From Planotetraspora silvatica (GTDB lineage: Bacteria > Actinomycetota > Actinomycetes > Streptosporangiales > Streptosporangiaceae), in contig NZ_BOOQ01000028.1 of the NCBI RefSeq assembly GCF_016863315.1, positions 113,841-177,840 of the forward strand: DNA of 64,000 bases, given 5' to 3'. The position numbers and the translations under genes are program-made. The stretch's first letter is position 1, and every line of letters begins with the position of its first letter. Positions 43,064-53,343 of the stretch are shown here, piece after piece. A model generated the notes under the pieces. The model saw nothing but the letters and a program-made list of their open reading frames with translations, was not told the DNA's origin and did no database searches.

Positions 43064-45166
43064 TTGAGCAGCGAAAGCCTTGAGTGGAGCGACCTCGATC
43101 GGCAGGCTGTCGACGTGGTGCGCGCCCTGGCCATGGACGCGGTGGAGAAGGCGGGCTCGGGCCACCCCGGCACCGCCATGAGCCTCGCTCCCGCCGCCTA
43201 TCTTCTTTTCCAGCGGGTCATGCGACACGATCCGTCCGACCCCCAGTGGGCGGGCCGCGACAGGTTCGTTCTTTCCGCCGGCCACAGCAGCCTGACGCTG
43301 TACATCCAGCTTTACCTGTCGGGCTACGGCCTGACCCTGGACGACCTCAAGGGTCTGCGCCAGTGGGGCAGCCTGACCCCGGGTCACCCGGAGCACGGGC
43401 ACACCGCCGGCGTGGAGACGACCACCGGCCCTCTCGGCCAGGGCTTCGGCAACGCCGTGGGCATGGCGATGGCCGCCCGCCGCGAGCGCGGTCTGTTCGA
43501 CCCCGACGCGCCCGCGACCGAGTCCCCCTTCGACCACGCCATCTGGTGCATCGCCTCCGAGGGTGACATCGAGGAGGGCATCAACCACGAGGTCGCCTCG
43601 ATCGCCGGCCACCAGCGGCTCGGCAACCTCGCGGTGATCTTCGACGCCAACCAGATCTCGATCGAGGACGACACCGACATCGCCCTGTCCGAGGACGTCC
43701 TCAAGCGCTACGAGGCGTACGGCTGGCACGTCCAGAACGTCGACTGGCTGAAGACCGGCGACTACAAGGAGGACGTCCCCGCGCTGTACGCGGCTCTCGA
43801 GGCCGCCCGGGCGGAGACGGGCAAGCCGTCCATCATCAGGCTGCGCACGATCATCGGCTGGCCCGCACCGAACAAGCAGAACACCGGCAAGATCCACGGT
43901 TCCGCGCTCGGCGCGGCCGAGGTCGCCGCCACCAAGCAGGTCATGGGCATGGACCCGGACAAGCACTTCGACGTGCCCGCCGAGGTGCTCGAGCACGCCC
44001 GCGCGGTCGTCGCACGGGGCCGCGACCTGCACGCCGAATGGAACAAGGGCTACGCGACCTGGCGTGAGACCAGCCCCGAGCGCGCCGAGCTGTTCGACCG
44101 GATCTCCCACCGCAAGCTGCCCGCCGGCTGGGACAAGGCGCTGCCGTCCTTCGAGGTGGGCTCCTCCGTCGCCACGCGCAAGGCGTCCGGCGAGGTCCTT
44201 AACGCGCTGGCGCCGGTCCTCCCCGAGCTCTGGGGCGGTTCCGCCGACCTGGCCGAGTCCAACAACACCACGATGAAGGGCGAGCCCTCCTTCATCCCCT
44301 CGGACCGGCAGACCAAGGAGTTCCCCGGCAACCCCTACGGCCGCACCCTGCACTTCGGCATCCGCGAGCACGGGATGGGCTCCATCCTCAACGGCATCGC
44401 GCTGCACAACGGCACGCGCCCCTACGGCGGCACGTTCCTGGTCTTCAGCGACTACATGCGCCCGGCCGTACGGCTGGCCGCGCTGATGAAGCTGCCGGTG
44501 ACCTACGTCTGGACGCACGACTCGATCGGTCTCGGCGAGGACGGCCCGACCCACCAGCCCATCGAGCACCTGTGGGCGCTGCGCGCGATCCCCGGCCTCG
44601 ACGTGGTGCGCCCGGCGGACGCCAACGAGACCGCCGCGGCGTGGAAGGTGATCCTGGAGCACGACGACCGCCCCGCGGCCCTCGCGCTCACCCGGCAGAA
44701 CCTCCCGGTCTACGAGGGCACCAGCGACCCGGAGAAGGTCGCCCGCGGCGGGTACGTCCTCCAGGACGCCTCCAACGGGCAGCCGGAGGTCGTGCTCATC
44801 GGCACCGGCAGCGAGGTCGAGATCGCCGTCGACGCCCGCGGGATCCTCGAATCCCAGGGCATCGCGACGCGCGTGGTCTCGATGCCGTGCGTGGAGTGGT
44901 TCCAGGCGCAGGACGACGCCTACAAGCAGACCGTCCTGCCTCCGGCGGTCCGGGCAAGGGCCGCCGTGGAAGCGGGAATCTCACTGGGCTGGCGCGAGTT
45001 CGTCGGTGATGCGGGGGAAGTGCTCAGTCTGGAGCACTTCGGCGCCTCGGCGCCGTACAAGACGATCTACGAGCAGTTCGGCCTGACCGCCGAACGACTG
45101 GTGGCCGCCGCCAAGGCCAGCCTGGCCAAGACCGGGGCTGACAAGGGCGAGACGACCGGAAACTGA
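43064..45166 (+). CDS. tkt: Transketolase
   Basis: A 700-residue thiamine-diphosphate enzyme of the pentose phosphate pathway and the first of the tkt-tal-pgi-zwf-opcA-pgl operon. It has [29 protein letters not shown], the cofactor motif [15 protein letters not shown] to [12 protein letters not shown], and the Pyr domain [35 protein letters not shown] place the start at TTG 43064, which has AGAGGGG nine bases upstream; an ATG at 43022 would add 14 poorly conserved residues. It is divergent from ctaB. Confidence 0.96.
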   Translation: MSSESLEWSDLDRQAVDVVRALAMDAVEKAGSGHPGTAMSLAPAAYLLFQRVMRHDPSDPQWAGRDRFVLSAGHSSLTLYIQLYLSGYGLTLDDLKGLRQWGSLTPGHPEHGHTAGVETTTGPLGQGFGNAVGMAMAARRERGLFDPDAPATESPFDHAIWCIASEGDIEEGINHEVASIAGHQRLGNLAVIFDANQISIEDDTDIALSEDVLKRYEAYGWHVQNVDWLKTGDYKEDVPALYAALEAARAETGKPSIIRLRTIIGWPAPNKQNTGKIHGSALGAAEVAATKQVMGMDPDKHFDVPAEVLEHARAVVARGRDLHAEWNKGYATWRETSPERAELFDRISHRKLPAGWDKALPSFEVGSSVATRKASGEVLNALAPVLPELWGGSADLAESNNTTMKGEPSFIPSDRQTKEFPGNPYGRTLHFGIREHGMGSILNGIALHNGTRPYGGTFLVFSDYMRPAVRLAALMKLPVTYVWTHDSIGLGEDGPTHQPIEHLWALRAIPGLDVVRPADANETAAAWKVILEHDDRPAALALTRQNLPVYEGTSDPEKVARGGYVLQDASNGQPEVVLIGTGSEVEIAVDARGILESQGIATRVVSMPCVEWFQAQDDAYKQTVLPPAVRARAAVEAGISLGWREFVGDAGEVLSLEHFGASAPYKTIYEQFGLTAERLVAAAKASLAKTGADKGETTGN

Positions 45167-45176
45167 GGAACAGACC

Positions 45177-46280
45177 ATGACCGAGAACCTGAAGCGGCTC
45201 GTCGACGCCGGCGTCTCCATCTGGCTTGACGACATCAGCCGGGAGCGGCTGCGCAGCGGCAACCTCGCCGCCCTGATCCGCGACAAGGCCGTGACGGGCG
45301 TCACGTCCAACCCCACGATCTTCGCCGGCGCGCTGAGCAAGGGCGACGCCTACAACGTCCAGCTCCGCGACCTCGCCCTGCGCGGCGTGTCCGTCGACGA
45401 AGCCGTGCGTGCGATCACCACCTTCGACATCCGCTGGGCCGCCGACGTGCTGAAGCCGGTCTACGACGCCACCAACGGCGTGGACGGCCGCGTCTCCATC
45501 GAGGTCGACCCGCGCCTGGCGCGCAAGACCGAGCCGACGATCGCCGAGGCCCGGGCCCTGTGGTGGATGGTCGACCGCCCCAACGTCCACATCAAGATCC
45601 CCGCGACGGTCGAGGGACTGCCCGCCATCACGCAGGCCCTGTCGGAGGGCATCAGCGTCAACGTCACGCTGATCTTCTCCCTCGAGCGGTACCGCGGAGT
45701 CATGGACGCCTGGCTGACCGGCCTGGAGAAGGCCAAGGCCAACGGGCACAACCTCGCCGGCATCGAGTCGGTGGCGTCGTTCTTCGTCAGCCGTGTCGAC
45801 ACCGAGATCGACGCCCGGCTGGACAAGCTCGGCACGCCGGAGGCGCTCGCGCTGAAGGGCCAGGCGGGCGTCGCCAACGCCCGGCTCGCGTTCGCCGCCT
45901 TCGAGGAGGTCATGAGCTCGCCGCGCTGGCAGGCCCTGCGCGCCGCCGGCGCCCGTCCGCAGCGTCCGCTGTGGGCCTCGACCGGCGTCAAGAACCCGGA
46001 CTACCCCGACACCCTCTACGTCGACCAGCTCGTGACCGCGGGGATCGTCAACACGATGCCCGAGAAGACGCTGGACTCGGCGGCCGACCACGGCAAGATC
46101 TCCGGCGACACCATCCGTCCGTTCTACCAGCAGGCCTGGAACGTGATGGCCGCGCTCAAGGACACCGGGATCGACTACGACGACGTCGTCCGCGTGCTCG
46201 AGGACGAGGGCGTCCAGAAGTTCGAGACCTCCTGGAACGAGCTCCTCGAGACGGTCGACTCCGAGCTCCGGAAGGCCTGA
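45177..46280 (+). CDS. tal: Transaldolase
   Basis: A 367-residue enzyme exchanging dihydroxyacetone units between fructose 6-phosphate and erythrose 4-phosphate. It starts [17 protein letters not shown]. The Schiff-base lysine lies in [15 protein letters not shown], and [12 protein letters not shown] and [20 protein letters not shown] are further family motifs. It is the longer actinobacterial form (Tal subfamily with ~360 residues). It starts 10 bp after tkt and ends 6 bp before pgi. Confidence 0.96.
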   Translation: MTENLKRLVDAGVSIWLDDISRERLRSGNLAALIRDKAVTGVTSNPTIFAGALSKGDAYNVQLRDLALRGVSVDEAVRAITTFDIRWAADVLKPVYDATNGVDGRVSIEVDPRLARKTEPTIAEARALWWMVDRPNVHIKIPATVEGLPAITQALSEGISVNVTLIFSLERYRGVMDAWLTGLEKAKANGHNLAGIESVASFFVSRVDTEIDARLDKLGTPEALALKGQAGVANARLAFAAFEEVMSSPRWQALRAAGARPQRPLWASTGVKNPDYPDTLYVDQLVTAGIVNTMPEKTLDSAADHGKISGDTIRPFYQQAWNVMAALKDTGIDYDDVVRVLEDEGVQKFETSWNELLETVDSELRKA

Positions 46281-46286
46281 GCACGC

Positions 46287-47912
46287 ATGTCCATCGATGT
46301 TGGCGTCGGCCACGAGGCCGACGCCGTACAGGCGGTCAGGGAGATCCTGGCCGCCGAGGGGGTGCCCGCGGCGCTCGCCGCGGGCGATCCCTCGCTGTGG
46401 GGGGCGCCCAGCCAGGCGGAGGCGAGGATCCGGCTCGGCTGGCTGAACCTCCCCCTGACCAGCAGGGAACTGCTCCCTGAGATCGTGAATCTGGTCGAGC
46501 GTGCCCAGGCGCAGGGTCTCGACCACGTGGTCCTCGCGGGCATGGGCGGTTCCTCGCTGGCCCCCGAGGTCATCTGCGCGACCGACGACGTGCCGCTGAC
46601 GGTCCTCGACACGACCGACCCGCACCAGGTCCGGCGGGCGCTGGACGACCGGCTCGAGCGGACGCTCCTGGTGGTCTCCAGCAAGAGCGGCGGCACGATC
46701 GAGACCGACAGTCACCGGAGGATCTACGAGAAGGCCTTCAGAGACGCCGGGATCGACCCCGCGGACCGGATCATCGTCGTCACCGACCCCGGCTCACCGC
46801 TGGAGCAGACGGCCATCGAGTCCGGGTACCAGGTCATCCTGGCCGACCCGAACGTCGGAGGCCGCTACAGCGCTCTGAGCGCGTTCGGGCTGGTGCCCAG
46901 CGCGCTGGCGGGGGCCGACGTGCGGAAACTGCTCGACGACGCCGCTGGGGTGCGTGGCCTGCTCTCGCAGCCGGAGGGCAACCCGGGCCTCGACCTCGGC
47001 GCCCTGCTCGGCGCGCAGTATCAGGCGGGCCGCGACAAGCTGATCCTGCTCGACACCCTTTCCGAGATCAACGGGTTGCCCGACTGGATCGAGCAGCTGA
47101 TCGCCGAGTCGACCGGCAAGCAGGGCAAGGGCATCCTCCCCGTGGCCGGCGCCGAGGCGGCCGAGGACCACGACCAGTACACCCTGAACATCGGCCGCGA
47201 CGGGGAGCGGACCGTCGACGGGCCGCTGGGCGCGCAGTTCCTCGTGTGGGAGTACGCCACGGCCGTCGCCGGCCGCGTTCTGGGCATCGACCCCTTCGAC
47301 CAGCCCAACGTGGCCGAGTCGAAGGAGAACACCACCGCGATCCTCTCCGAGGCGGGGGACGGGCCGCTGCAGACCGGAACGCCGATCCTCACGGACGGCC
47401 CGGTCGAGGTCTACGGAGACCTGCCGGGGCACCCGAAGGACCTGGCCGACGTGCTGAGGTGGGCGCTGAAGGCCGTGCCCGATCGCGGATATCTCGCGAT
47501 CATGGCGTACCTGGACCGGGAGGCGGCGTTCGACGCGGCCACGGTCGGGGACGCCTCGTTCGAGGAGATGACCGAGCAGTGGGCGAGTGCCGACATCGCC
47601 ACGCTCCGCGCGCTGCTCGATTACCGTACGGATCGTCCGGTCACGTTCGGCTGGGGACCGCGTTTCCTCCACTCGACCGGCCAGTTCCACAAGGGCGGGC
47701 CCGCCGTGGGCGCGTTCCTTCAGATCACGGGGGCGATCACGGACGACATCGAGGTCCCGGACAAGCCGTACACCCTGGGCAGGCTGCAGCTCGCCCAGGC
47801 GCTCGGCGACCTCCGCGCGCTGACCTCCCGGGGCCGGCCCGCCGTACGTCTCCACCTGACCGACCGGGTCGCCGGCGTCAGGCACCTTCTCTCGGTGGCA
47901 GAGGAGCTCTGA
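46287..47912 (+). CDS. pgi: Glucose-6-phosphate isomerase
   Basis: A 541-residue enzyme interconverting glucose 6-phosphate and fructose 6-phosphate. The sugar-phosphate isomerase folds are seen in HVVLAGMGGSSLAPEV and LVVSSKSGGTIETDSHR, and the active-site region in FTGW-like positions toward the end (RFLHSTGQFHKGGPAVG). It belongs to the pgi group common in actinomycetes that resembles a fused tal-pgi partner but here stands alone. It lies between tal and zwf, in line with cycling of hexose phosphate through the oxidative branch. Confidence 0.93.
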   Translation: MSIDVGVGHEADAVQAVREILAAEGVPAALAAGDPSLWGAPSQAEARIRLGWLNLPLTSRELLPEIVNLVERAQAQGLDHVVLAGMGGSSLAPEVICATDDVPLTVLDTTDPHQVRRALDDRLERTLLVVSSKSGGTIETDSHRRIYEKAFRDAGIDPADRIIVVTDPGSPLEQTAIESGYQVILADPNVGGRYSALSAFGLVPSALAGADVRKLLDDAAGVRGLLSQPEGNPGLDLGALLGAQYQAGRDKLILLDTLSEINGLPDWIEQLIAESTGKQGKGILPVAGAEAAEDHDQYTLNIGRDGERTVDGPLGAQFLVWEYATAVAGRVLGIDPFDQPNVAESKENTTAILSEAGDGPLQTGTPILTDGPVEVYGDLPGHPKDLADVLRWALKAVPDRGYLAIMAYLDREAAFDAATVGDASFEEMTEQWASADIATLRALLDYRTDRPVTFGWGPRFLHSTGQFHKGGPAVGAFLQITGAITDDIEVPDKPYTLGRLQLAQALGDLRALTSRGRPAVRLHLTDRVAGVRHLLSVAEEL

Positions 47913-47958
47913 CCATGCGATGCGTAATTGGCGAAGGAATCGCCAGGGAGGTGGCTCC

Positions 47959-49626
47959 ATGACCGAGCCGACAGGGCCGGCGGAGACCGCCGAGCCGGAG
48001 GTATCCGTGACACCGCAGGCCCCCACGACCATTCCCGCCGCGCCGGTCGAGCCTTCGACCGCGATCGCGGCGCAGGTGGCGACGGTCGCCACGACCGAGG
48101 AGACGATCGCCGTCAATCCCCTGCGCGACCCCCGCGACAAGCGGCTCCCCCGCGTGGCCGGCCCGCACGTGCTCGTGCTGTTCGGCGTGACCGGCGACCT
48201 CGCGAAGCGCAAGCTGCTCCCCGCGATCTACGACCTGGGCAACCGGGGGCTGCTGCCGCCCGGGTTCTCCCTGGTGGGCTTCGCCCGCCGTGACTGGGCG
48301 CACGAGGACTTCGCGCAGGTCACCTACGAGGCGGTCAAGGAGCACGCGCGGACGCCGTTCCGCGAGGAGGTCTGGAAGCAGATCCGCGAGGGCATCCACT
48401 TCTGCCCGGGCGAGTTCGACGACGACGGCGCCTTCGACGTCTTGTCGATGATGCTCAAGGAGATCGACCAGACGCGGGGAACGGGCGGCAACTACGCCTT
48501 CTACCTCTCGGTGCCCCCGAAGTTCTTCCCCACGGTGATCGAGCAGCTCAAGCGGACCGACCTCGCCAAGGCCCCCGAGGGGTCGTGGCGGCGCGTGGTC
48601 ATCGAGAAGCCGTTCGGCCACGACCTGCAGAGCGCCCGCGAGCTGAACGCGATCACCAACGCGGTCTTCCCCGAGGAGTCGGTCTTCCGGATCGACCACT
48701 ACCTGGGCAAGGAGACCGTCCAGAACATCCTGGCGCTCCGGTTCGCCAACACGCTCTACGAGCCGATCTGGAACCGCGGTTACGTCGACCACATCCAGAT
48801 CACGATGGCCGAGGACATCGGCATCGGCGGCCGCGCGGGCTACTACGACGGCATCGGCGCGGCCAGGGACGTGATCCAGAACCACCTGCTCCAGTTGCTC
48901 GCGCTGGTCGCGATGGAGGATCCGATCTCCTTCGACGCCGACGCGCTGCGCCGGGAGAAGGAGAAGGTGCTGCGCGCCGTCCAGCTTCCCGCCGACCTCG
49001 GCTCCGGCACCGCCCGCGGCCAGTACGCGGCGGGCTGGCAGGGCGGCGAGCCCGTCGTCGGCTACCTCGAGGAAGACGGCATCCCGCCGGAGTCGATCAC
49101 CGAGACCTACGCGGCGATGCGGCTGGAGGTGGCCAACCGCCGCTGGGCGGGCGTGCCGTTCTATCTGCGCACGGGCAAGCGGCTCAGCCGCCGCATGACC
49201 GAGGTCGCCATCGTGTTCGAGCGTGCGCCGCACCTGCCGTTCAGCAAGGACGACACCGAGATCCTCGGGCAGAACGCCCTGGTCATCCGGGTCCAGCCGG
49301 ACGAGGGCATCACCGTGCGGTTCGGGTCCAAGGTGCCGGGCACCGCGATGGAGGTCAGGGACGTCAGCATGGACTTCGCCTACGGCGAGTCCTTCATGGA
49401 GTCCTCCCCCGAGGCGTACGAACGCCTGCTCCTCGACGTCATGATCGGCGACCCGCCGCTCTTCCCGCACCAGCGGGAGGTCGAGCTCTCTTGGATGATC
49501 ATGGATCCGGTCGAGAAGTACTGGGCGGAGCACGGCCAGCCCGAGGGGTACGCCTCCGGCGGCTGGGGCCCCGCCTCGGCCGACGCCATGCTGGCCAGGG
49601 ACGGCCGCGCCTGGAGGCGGATGTGA
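47959..49626 (+). CDS. zwf: Glucose-6-phosphate dehydrogenase
   Basis: A 555-residue enzyme, first step of the oxidative pentose phosphate pathway. NADP binding lies in HVLVLFGVTGDLAKRKLLPA, the catalytic His in RIDHYLGKETVQN, and Lys in VVIEKPFGHD. The ~60-residue Pro/Thr/Ala/Glu-rich N-terminal extension is longer than usual. ATG 47959 has AGGGAGG eight bases upstream. It is followed by opcA, its assembly partner. Confidence 0.97.
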   Translation: MTEPTGPAETAEPEVSVTPQAPTTIPAAPVEPSTAIAAQVATVATTEETIAVNPLRDPRDKRLPRVAGPHVLVLFGVTGDLAKRKLLPAIYDLGNRGLLPPGFSLVGFARRDWAHEDFAQVTYEAVKEHARTPFREEVWKQIREGIHFCPGEFDDDGAFDVLSMMLKEIDQTRGTGGNYAFYLSVPPKFFPTVIEQLKRTDLAKAPEGSWRRVVIEKPFGHDLQSARELNAITNAVFPEESVFRIDHYLGKETVQNILALRFANTLYEPIWNRGYVDHIQITMAEDIGIGGRAGYYDGIGAARDVIQNHLLQLLALVAMEDPISFDADALRREKEKVLRAVQLPADLGSGTARGQYAAGWQGGEPVVGYLEEDGIPPESITETYAAMRLEVANRRWAGVPFYLRTGKRLSRRMTEVAIVFERAPHLPFSKDDTEILGQNALVIRVQPDEGITVRFGSKVPGTAMEVRDVSMDFAYGESFMESSPEAYERLLLDVMIGDPPLFPHQREVELSWMIMDPVEKYWAEHGQPEGYASGGWGPASADAMLARDGRAWRRM

Positions 49627-49678
49627 CCCGGACGACGGCCGGCCATCCGGCAGGAACGCTGAACGAGCGGAGCGCACG

Positions 49679-50593
49679 GTGACGACCTTCAACCTGACAG
49701 AGACGACGGCGTCGAAGATCTCCTCGACGCTGACCCGGCTGCGGCACCAGATGGGCGCGCCCGCGGTCGGCATGGTGCTGACGCTGGTGATGGTGGTCGA
49801 CGAGGCCGGGCAGTACGACGCGGTCCGGGCGGCGACCGACGCGGCGCGCGAGCATCCCTCGCGCATACTCGTGGTAATCAACCGCGACCCGGCCGAGGGC
49901 AACCGGCTCGACGCCGAGATCAGGGTGGGCGAGTCCTCCCCCGGCGAGATCGTGCTGCTACGCCTCTACGGCAAGCTGACCGGTCACGCCGACTCGGTCA
50001 TCACGCCGCTGCTGCTCACCGACACGCCGGTCGTCGTCTGGTGGCCGGCCGGCTCCCCCGCGGTTCCCGCGGAGGATTCCGTCGGGAAGCTCGCCAGCCG
50101 GCGCATCACCGACTCCCGCGCGGCGCGGGACTCGGTCAAGGCCATCACCACGCGGCTGGACGGCTACGTCCCCGGGGACACCGACCTGGCCTGGACCCGG
50201 CTGACGCCGTGGCGGAGCCTGCTTGCCGCGGCCTTCGACCAGCCGGTGGGCGCTATCGAGTCGGGGGTCGTGGAGGCCGCCGCCGGCAACCCCAGCGCGC
50301 TGCTGCTCGCGGCGTGGTTGTCGCAGCGGCTGGGCGCCGCCGTCGAGGTCGCCGAGTCCCCGGGACCGGGCCTCACCGCGGTGCGGCTCGCCCTCGCGAG
50401 CGGCGGTGAGCTCAAGGTGAGCAGGTCCGACGCCCGCCTGGCGACGTTGTCGAAGCCCGGCCAGCCCGACCGGCGGGTCGCCCTGACCCGCCGGCCGACC
50501 TCGGAACTGCTCGCCGAGGAACTCCGGCGGCTGGACCCCGACGAGACCTACTTCTCGGCGATCCAGCAGCTGGCGAAGGTGTCCGCCCACTGA
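49679..50593 (+). CDS. opcA: Glucose-6-phosphate dehydrogenase assembly protein OpcA
   Basis: A 304-residue protein that assists and, in some bacteria, redox-regulates Zwf. The start MTTFNLTETTASKISSTLTRL and later VVWWPAGSPAVPAEDSVGKLASRRITDS match the family. It starts at GTG 49679, 52 bp after zwf. The typical OpcA pattern AWTRLTPWRSLLAAAFDQP is present. It has no catalytic site of its own. Confidence 0.95.
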   Translation: MTTFNLTETTASKISSTLTRLRHQMGAPAVGMVLTLVMVVDEAGQYDAVRAATDAAREHPSRILVVINRDPAEGNRLDAEIRVGESSPGEIVLLRLYGKLTGHADSVITPLLLTDTPVVVWWPAGSPAVPAEDSVGKLASRRITDSRAARDSVKAITTRLDGYVPGDTDLAWTRLTPWRSLLAAAFDQPVGAIESGVVEAAAGNPSALLLAAWLSQRLGAAVEVAESPGPGLTAVRLALASGGELKVSRSDARLATLSKPGQPDRRVALTRRPTSELLAEELRRLDPDETYFSAIQQLAKVSAH

Positions 50594-50654
50594 CCCGCGG
50601 CCGGGGAGTCCGCACGGGCTCCCCGGCCACCACGCACGTGAAAGAGAAATCGTC

Positions 50655-51431
50655 ATGAGCGTTCCCACCGTCATCGTCCACCGCGACGCCGAGGTGCTCG
50701 CCCAGGCGGCGGCCGCCCGCCTGATCACCCGGCTGGTCGACACCCAGGCCGCCCGCGGGTCGGCCCACGTCGTGCTGACCGGCGGCACCGTCGGCATCGC
50801 GACGCTCGCCGCCGTGGCCGCCACCGCGGCCCGCGACGCGATCGACTGGCGGGCGCTCGACATCTGGTGGGGAGACGAACGCTTCCTCCCCGACGGTCAC
50901 CCCGAGCGCAACGAGACGGGTGCCCGTCAGGCCCTGCTCGACCATGTCGACCTCGACCCGGCCCGCGTCCACCCGATGCCGGGCCCCGACTCGGGCCTGT
51001 CCCCCGAGGAGGCGGCCGAGTCGTACGCCATCGAGCTCGCGAAGGCGGCCAGGCCGGAGGACCACGGCCCGGTGCCGCAGTTCGACCTCCTGCTCCTCGG
51101 CATGGGGCCGGACGGCCACGTCGCCTCGCTGTTCCCGGGACAGCCGGCGCTCTACGAGAAGGACCGCTCGGTCGTCGCGGTGCACGGCTCGCCCAAGCCG
51201 CCGCCGACCCGGATCTCGCTCACCTTCCCGGCCATCAACGCCGCCCGTGAGGTGTGGGTCGTGGCGGGTGGCGGGGAAAAAGCGCAGGCCGTCCACCTGG
51301 CACTGTCGACCGCGGGCCCGATGCAGGTCCCCGCGGCGGGAGCGAGGGGACGGCACGGCACGCTCTTCCTGCTCGACCGGGCGTCCGCCGCCAAGATCCC
51401 GTCCACGCTGGGCCGCATCGCCTCCCCCTGA
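50655..51431 (+). CDS. pgl: 6-phosphogluconolactonase
   Basis: A 258-residue hydrolase that opens 6-phosphogluconolactone after Zwf. It has VLTGGTVGIATLAAV, the active-site segment WWGDERFLPDGHPERNE with an Asp/Glu pair, LLGMGPDGHVASLFPG and the end AAKIPSTLGRIAS. It is the last gene of the operon, 62 bp after opcA. No gnd gene is present in the window. Confidence 0.95.
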   Translation: MSVPTVIVHRDAEVLAQAAAARLITRLVDTQAARGSAHVVLTGGTVGIATLAAVAATAARDAIDWRALDIWWGDERFLPDGHPERNETGARQALLDHVDLDPARVHPMPGPDSGLSPEEAAESYAIELAKAARPEDHGPVPQFDLLLLGMGPDGHVASLFPGQPALYEKDRSVVAVHGSPKPPPTRISLTFPAINAAREVWVVAGGGEKAQAVHLALSTAGPMQVPAAGARGRHGTLFLLDRASAAKIPSTLGRIASP

Positions 51432-51492
51432 CGTATCGCTCGCACACGGGGCGGGCGCCTTCGGGCGCGGCCTGAAGACGATCTCCGGCGCT

Positions 51493-51510
51493 CCCGGCCC
51501 CAGGGCCGGG
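51493..51510. terminator. Bidirectional terminator between pgl and the nitrile hydratase operon
   Basis: CCCGGCCC (51493-51500) pairs perfectly with GGGCCGGG (51503-51510) over a CA gap. A second stem, GCGCC with TTCG loop and GGCGC, lies just before at 51455-51468. It sits between convergent genes (pgl stop 51431, accessory protein stop 51533), so it could serve both. Confidence 0.6.
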
Positions 51511-51532
51511 TCCGTTCCATGGCGGGTGCTGG

Positions 51533-51895
51533 TCAGTGCGGGCGGCCGTGGCCGTGGCCGTCCGGGTGGTCGTGGCCGGTGGGGCGACTGGCCAGTGCCC
51601 GGGCCCGTGCGGTGACCTCGCCGGCGAACACGGTGCCGCCGTCGGCCAGCACGTCCTCCAGCGCGCCGAGCCAGTGCCGGTAGTAGCTCCAGCACTCGTC
51701 CTCTGCCGGTGCGGCCTCCCAGGCCGCGATGCGGGCGATCAGCGCCGCCTGGAAGCGCGGCCAGGTGAACACGCCTGTCTCGTACAGGGTGACGGCCATG
51801 CCGAACGCCCGGCTCTCCCACGGCTCGGCGAACACCAGTTCACCGTTGGATCGGGGCGGCGCGGCCGGGCCCTCGGCGTTCAGCGGGGCGCTCAC
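51533..51895 (-). CDS. Nitrile hydratase accessory protein (P14K/NhhG-like)
   Basis: A 120-residue protein resembling the N-terminal half of the nitrile hydratase beta subunit: [38 protein letters not shown], followed by [19 protein letters not shown]. Such proteins act as self-subunit-swapping chaperones inserting cobalt into the alpha subunit. The C-terminal His/Gly-rich tail ([14 protein letters not shown]) could bind metal. It overlaps nthA's stop by ATGA (51892-51895). It supports a cobalt-type enzyme. Confidence 0.9.
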   Translation of the reverse strand: MSAPLNAEGPAAPPRSNGELVFAEPWESRAFGMAVTLYETGVFTWPRFQAALIARIAAWEAAPAEDECWSYYRHWLGALEDVLADGGTVFAGEVTARARALASRPTGHDHPDGHGHGRPH

Positions 51896-52488
51896 GGCGC
51901 CTCGACCCTGGCCACGCCGACCATCGCGTCCCGGGTGACCAGTGGAACGAGTTGCTCCTCGGTCAGGCCCTCGGTGCCGGCCGGGCGTTCGGGGAGCACC
52001 AGCCAGCGCACCTCGCTGGTGGAGTCGCGGACGATGATCTCCACGTCACCGGGGAGCTCCAGGCCCATCTCGGACAGCACCGTGCGCGGCTCCCGGACCA
52101 TCCGCGCGCGGTAGGCGGGATCCTTGTACCAGCTCGGCGGCAGGCCGAGCACCGGCCACGGATAGCACGAGCACAGCGTGCAGACCACCACGTTGTGGGT
52201 GGTCGCGGTGTTCTCCACCACGACGACGTACTCGCCCTGCGGTCCCCCGAAGCCCAGCTCCGCGATGGCCGCCGTCCCGTCGTCGAGCAGCCGCCGCCGA
52301 TACGCCGGGTCGGTCCATGCCCTGGCGACCACCTTGGCGCCGTTCAGCGGACCCACGTTGGTCTCGTACTGGGTGATGAGCCTGTCCATCGCGTCCGGGT
52401 CGACCAGGCCCCGCTCGGTGAGCAGCTGTTCGAGAGCCTCGGTGCGCAGCGCCGGTGGAAGGCGTTCCGCGGATCCGTCGGAAGTCAT
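51892..52488 (-). CDS. nthA: Nitrile hydratase alpha subunit, cobalt type
   Basis: A 198-residue subunit. The metal-binding loop reads [17 protein letters not shown], with Cys 103, 106, 108 and Thr 104; Thr (CTLCSC) marks the cobalt form, while iron enzymes have Ser (CSLCSC). The enzyme hydrates nitriles to amides in the cytoplasm. ATG 52488 follows GGAGAAG and overlaps the nthB stop (ATGA). The gene order beta-alpha-accessory is that of cobalt operons such as Rhodococcus nhlBAE. Confidence 0.94.
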   Translation of the reverse strand: MTSDGSAERLPPALRTEALEQLLTERGLVDPDAMDRLITQYETNVGPLNGAKVVARAWTDPAYRRRLLDDGTAAIAELGFGGPQGEYVVVVENTATTHNVVVCTLCSCYPWPVLGLPPSWYKDPAYRARMVREPRTVLSEMGLELPGDVEIIVRDSTSEVRWLVLPERPAGTEGLTEEQLVPLVTRDAMVGVARVEAP

Positions 52489-53150
52489 GCGATCTTCTCC
52501 AGATAGCTCTCGAACAGGTCGACGGTGACGGCGAAGGGTTCGGTGCCGGCACCCCACAGCTCACGCGAGTCGAACCGCACCGAGTAGACGTGCTGCGGGT
52601 TCTCACCCAAGAAGTGGGCGTTCGTGTCCGGCAGCACCTCGGCCGGCTGGACGACGTCGACGACTCCGGTGTGCCCGCGCGCGTAGGCGGGAAGCCTGGT
52701 ATGCCCGGGCGGCGACATGTCCCTGGCACGCACCCTCTCGCCCGCGGCGAAGGCCGGGGCCACGTCCACGGTTCGCAGCGAACCCTCGGCGGTCGGCGCG
52801 TAGTCGGGCCTGGCGGGTTCGGGGATCGGCGGCTCCTCGACGTGCTCGCCACGCAGGTTGCGGGCCCGGGCGTCGATCGCGGCCGGCGCCAGGATGGCGC
52901 TCTCGGTGAGCATCAGCTCCGCGCTGTTGAGCCAGCGGCCGTAGTAGCCGTCGTCCAGGTAGGCGGTTCGGTCCAGACGCTCCGTCGCATGCCGGAACGC
53001 GTCCACGTTCCACCCGGCCACCGGGATGGAGAAGATCCCCAGCGCGAACGCCCGGCCCTGCCATGGCTCCTCGAAGACCGGCTCGTCGATCCTCGGCGGA
53101 TGAGTGGGGCCCCACCCCCGGGTGCCCCCCATGTCGGCGATCCCGTCCAT
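52485..53150 (-). CDS. nthB: Nitrile hydratase beta subunit
   Basis: A 221-residue partner of the alpha subunit. It begins [19 protein letters not shown], shows [34 protein letters not shown] and the C-terminal barrel with [13 protein letters not shown], ending in [13 protein letters not shown]. It is the first gene of the operon nthB-nthA-accessory, divergent from the SLATT-like gene across ~190 bp. No amidase or cobalt transporter is adjacent in the window, so the product amide is processed elsewhere. Confidence 0.94.
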   Translation of the reverse strand: MDGIADMGGTRGWGPTHPPRIDEPVFEEPWQGRAFALGIFSIPVAGWNVDAFRHATERLDRTAYLDDGYYGRWLNSAELMLTESAILAPAAIDARARNLRGEHVEEPPIPEPARPDYAPTAEGSLRTVDVAPAFAAGERVRARDMSPPGHTRLPAYARGHTGVVDVVQPAEVLPDTNAHFLGENPQHVYSVRFDSRELWGAGTEPFAVTVDLFESYLEKIA

Positions 53151-53343
53151 GCCATCACCCCTCGATCCACGATGGCAGACAGACCTTCAACGCAACGTCT
53201 ACGCGCGGGTGCCGAAAACTCATTCCCGCAGGTCACCATGGGTGATAGGGGTCTCCGTCCGGCATCTCCCCTATGATGGCCGCGCCGGTGCGACCCCCCG
53301 CCGGCATGGCTGTGGCGGCCCCTGCCGCGGGAGACGAGTGACC

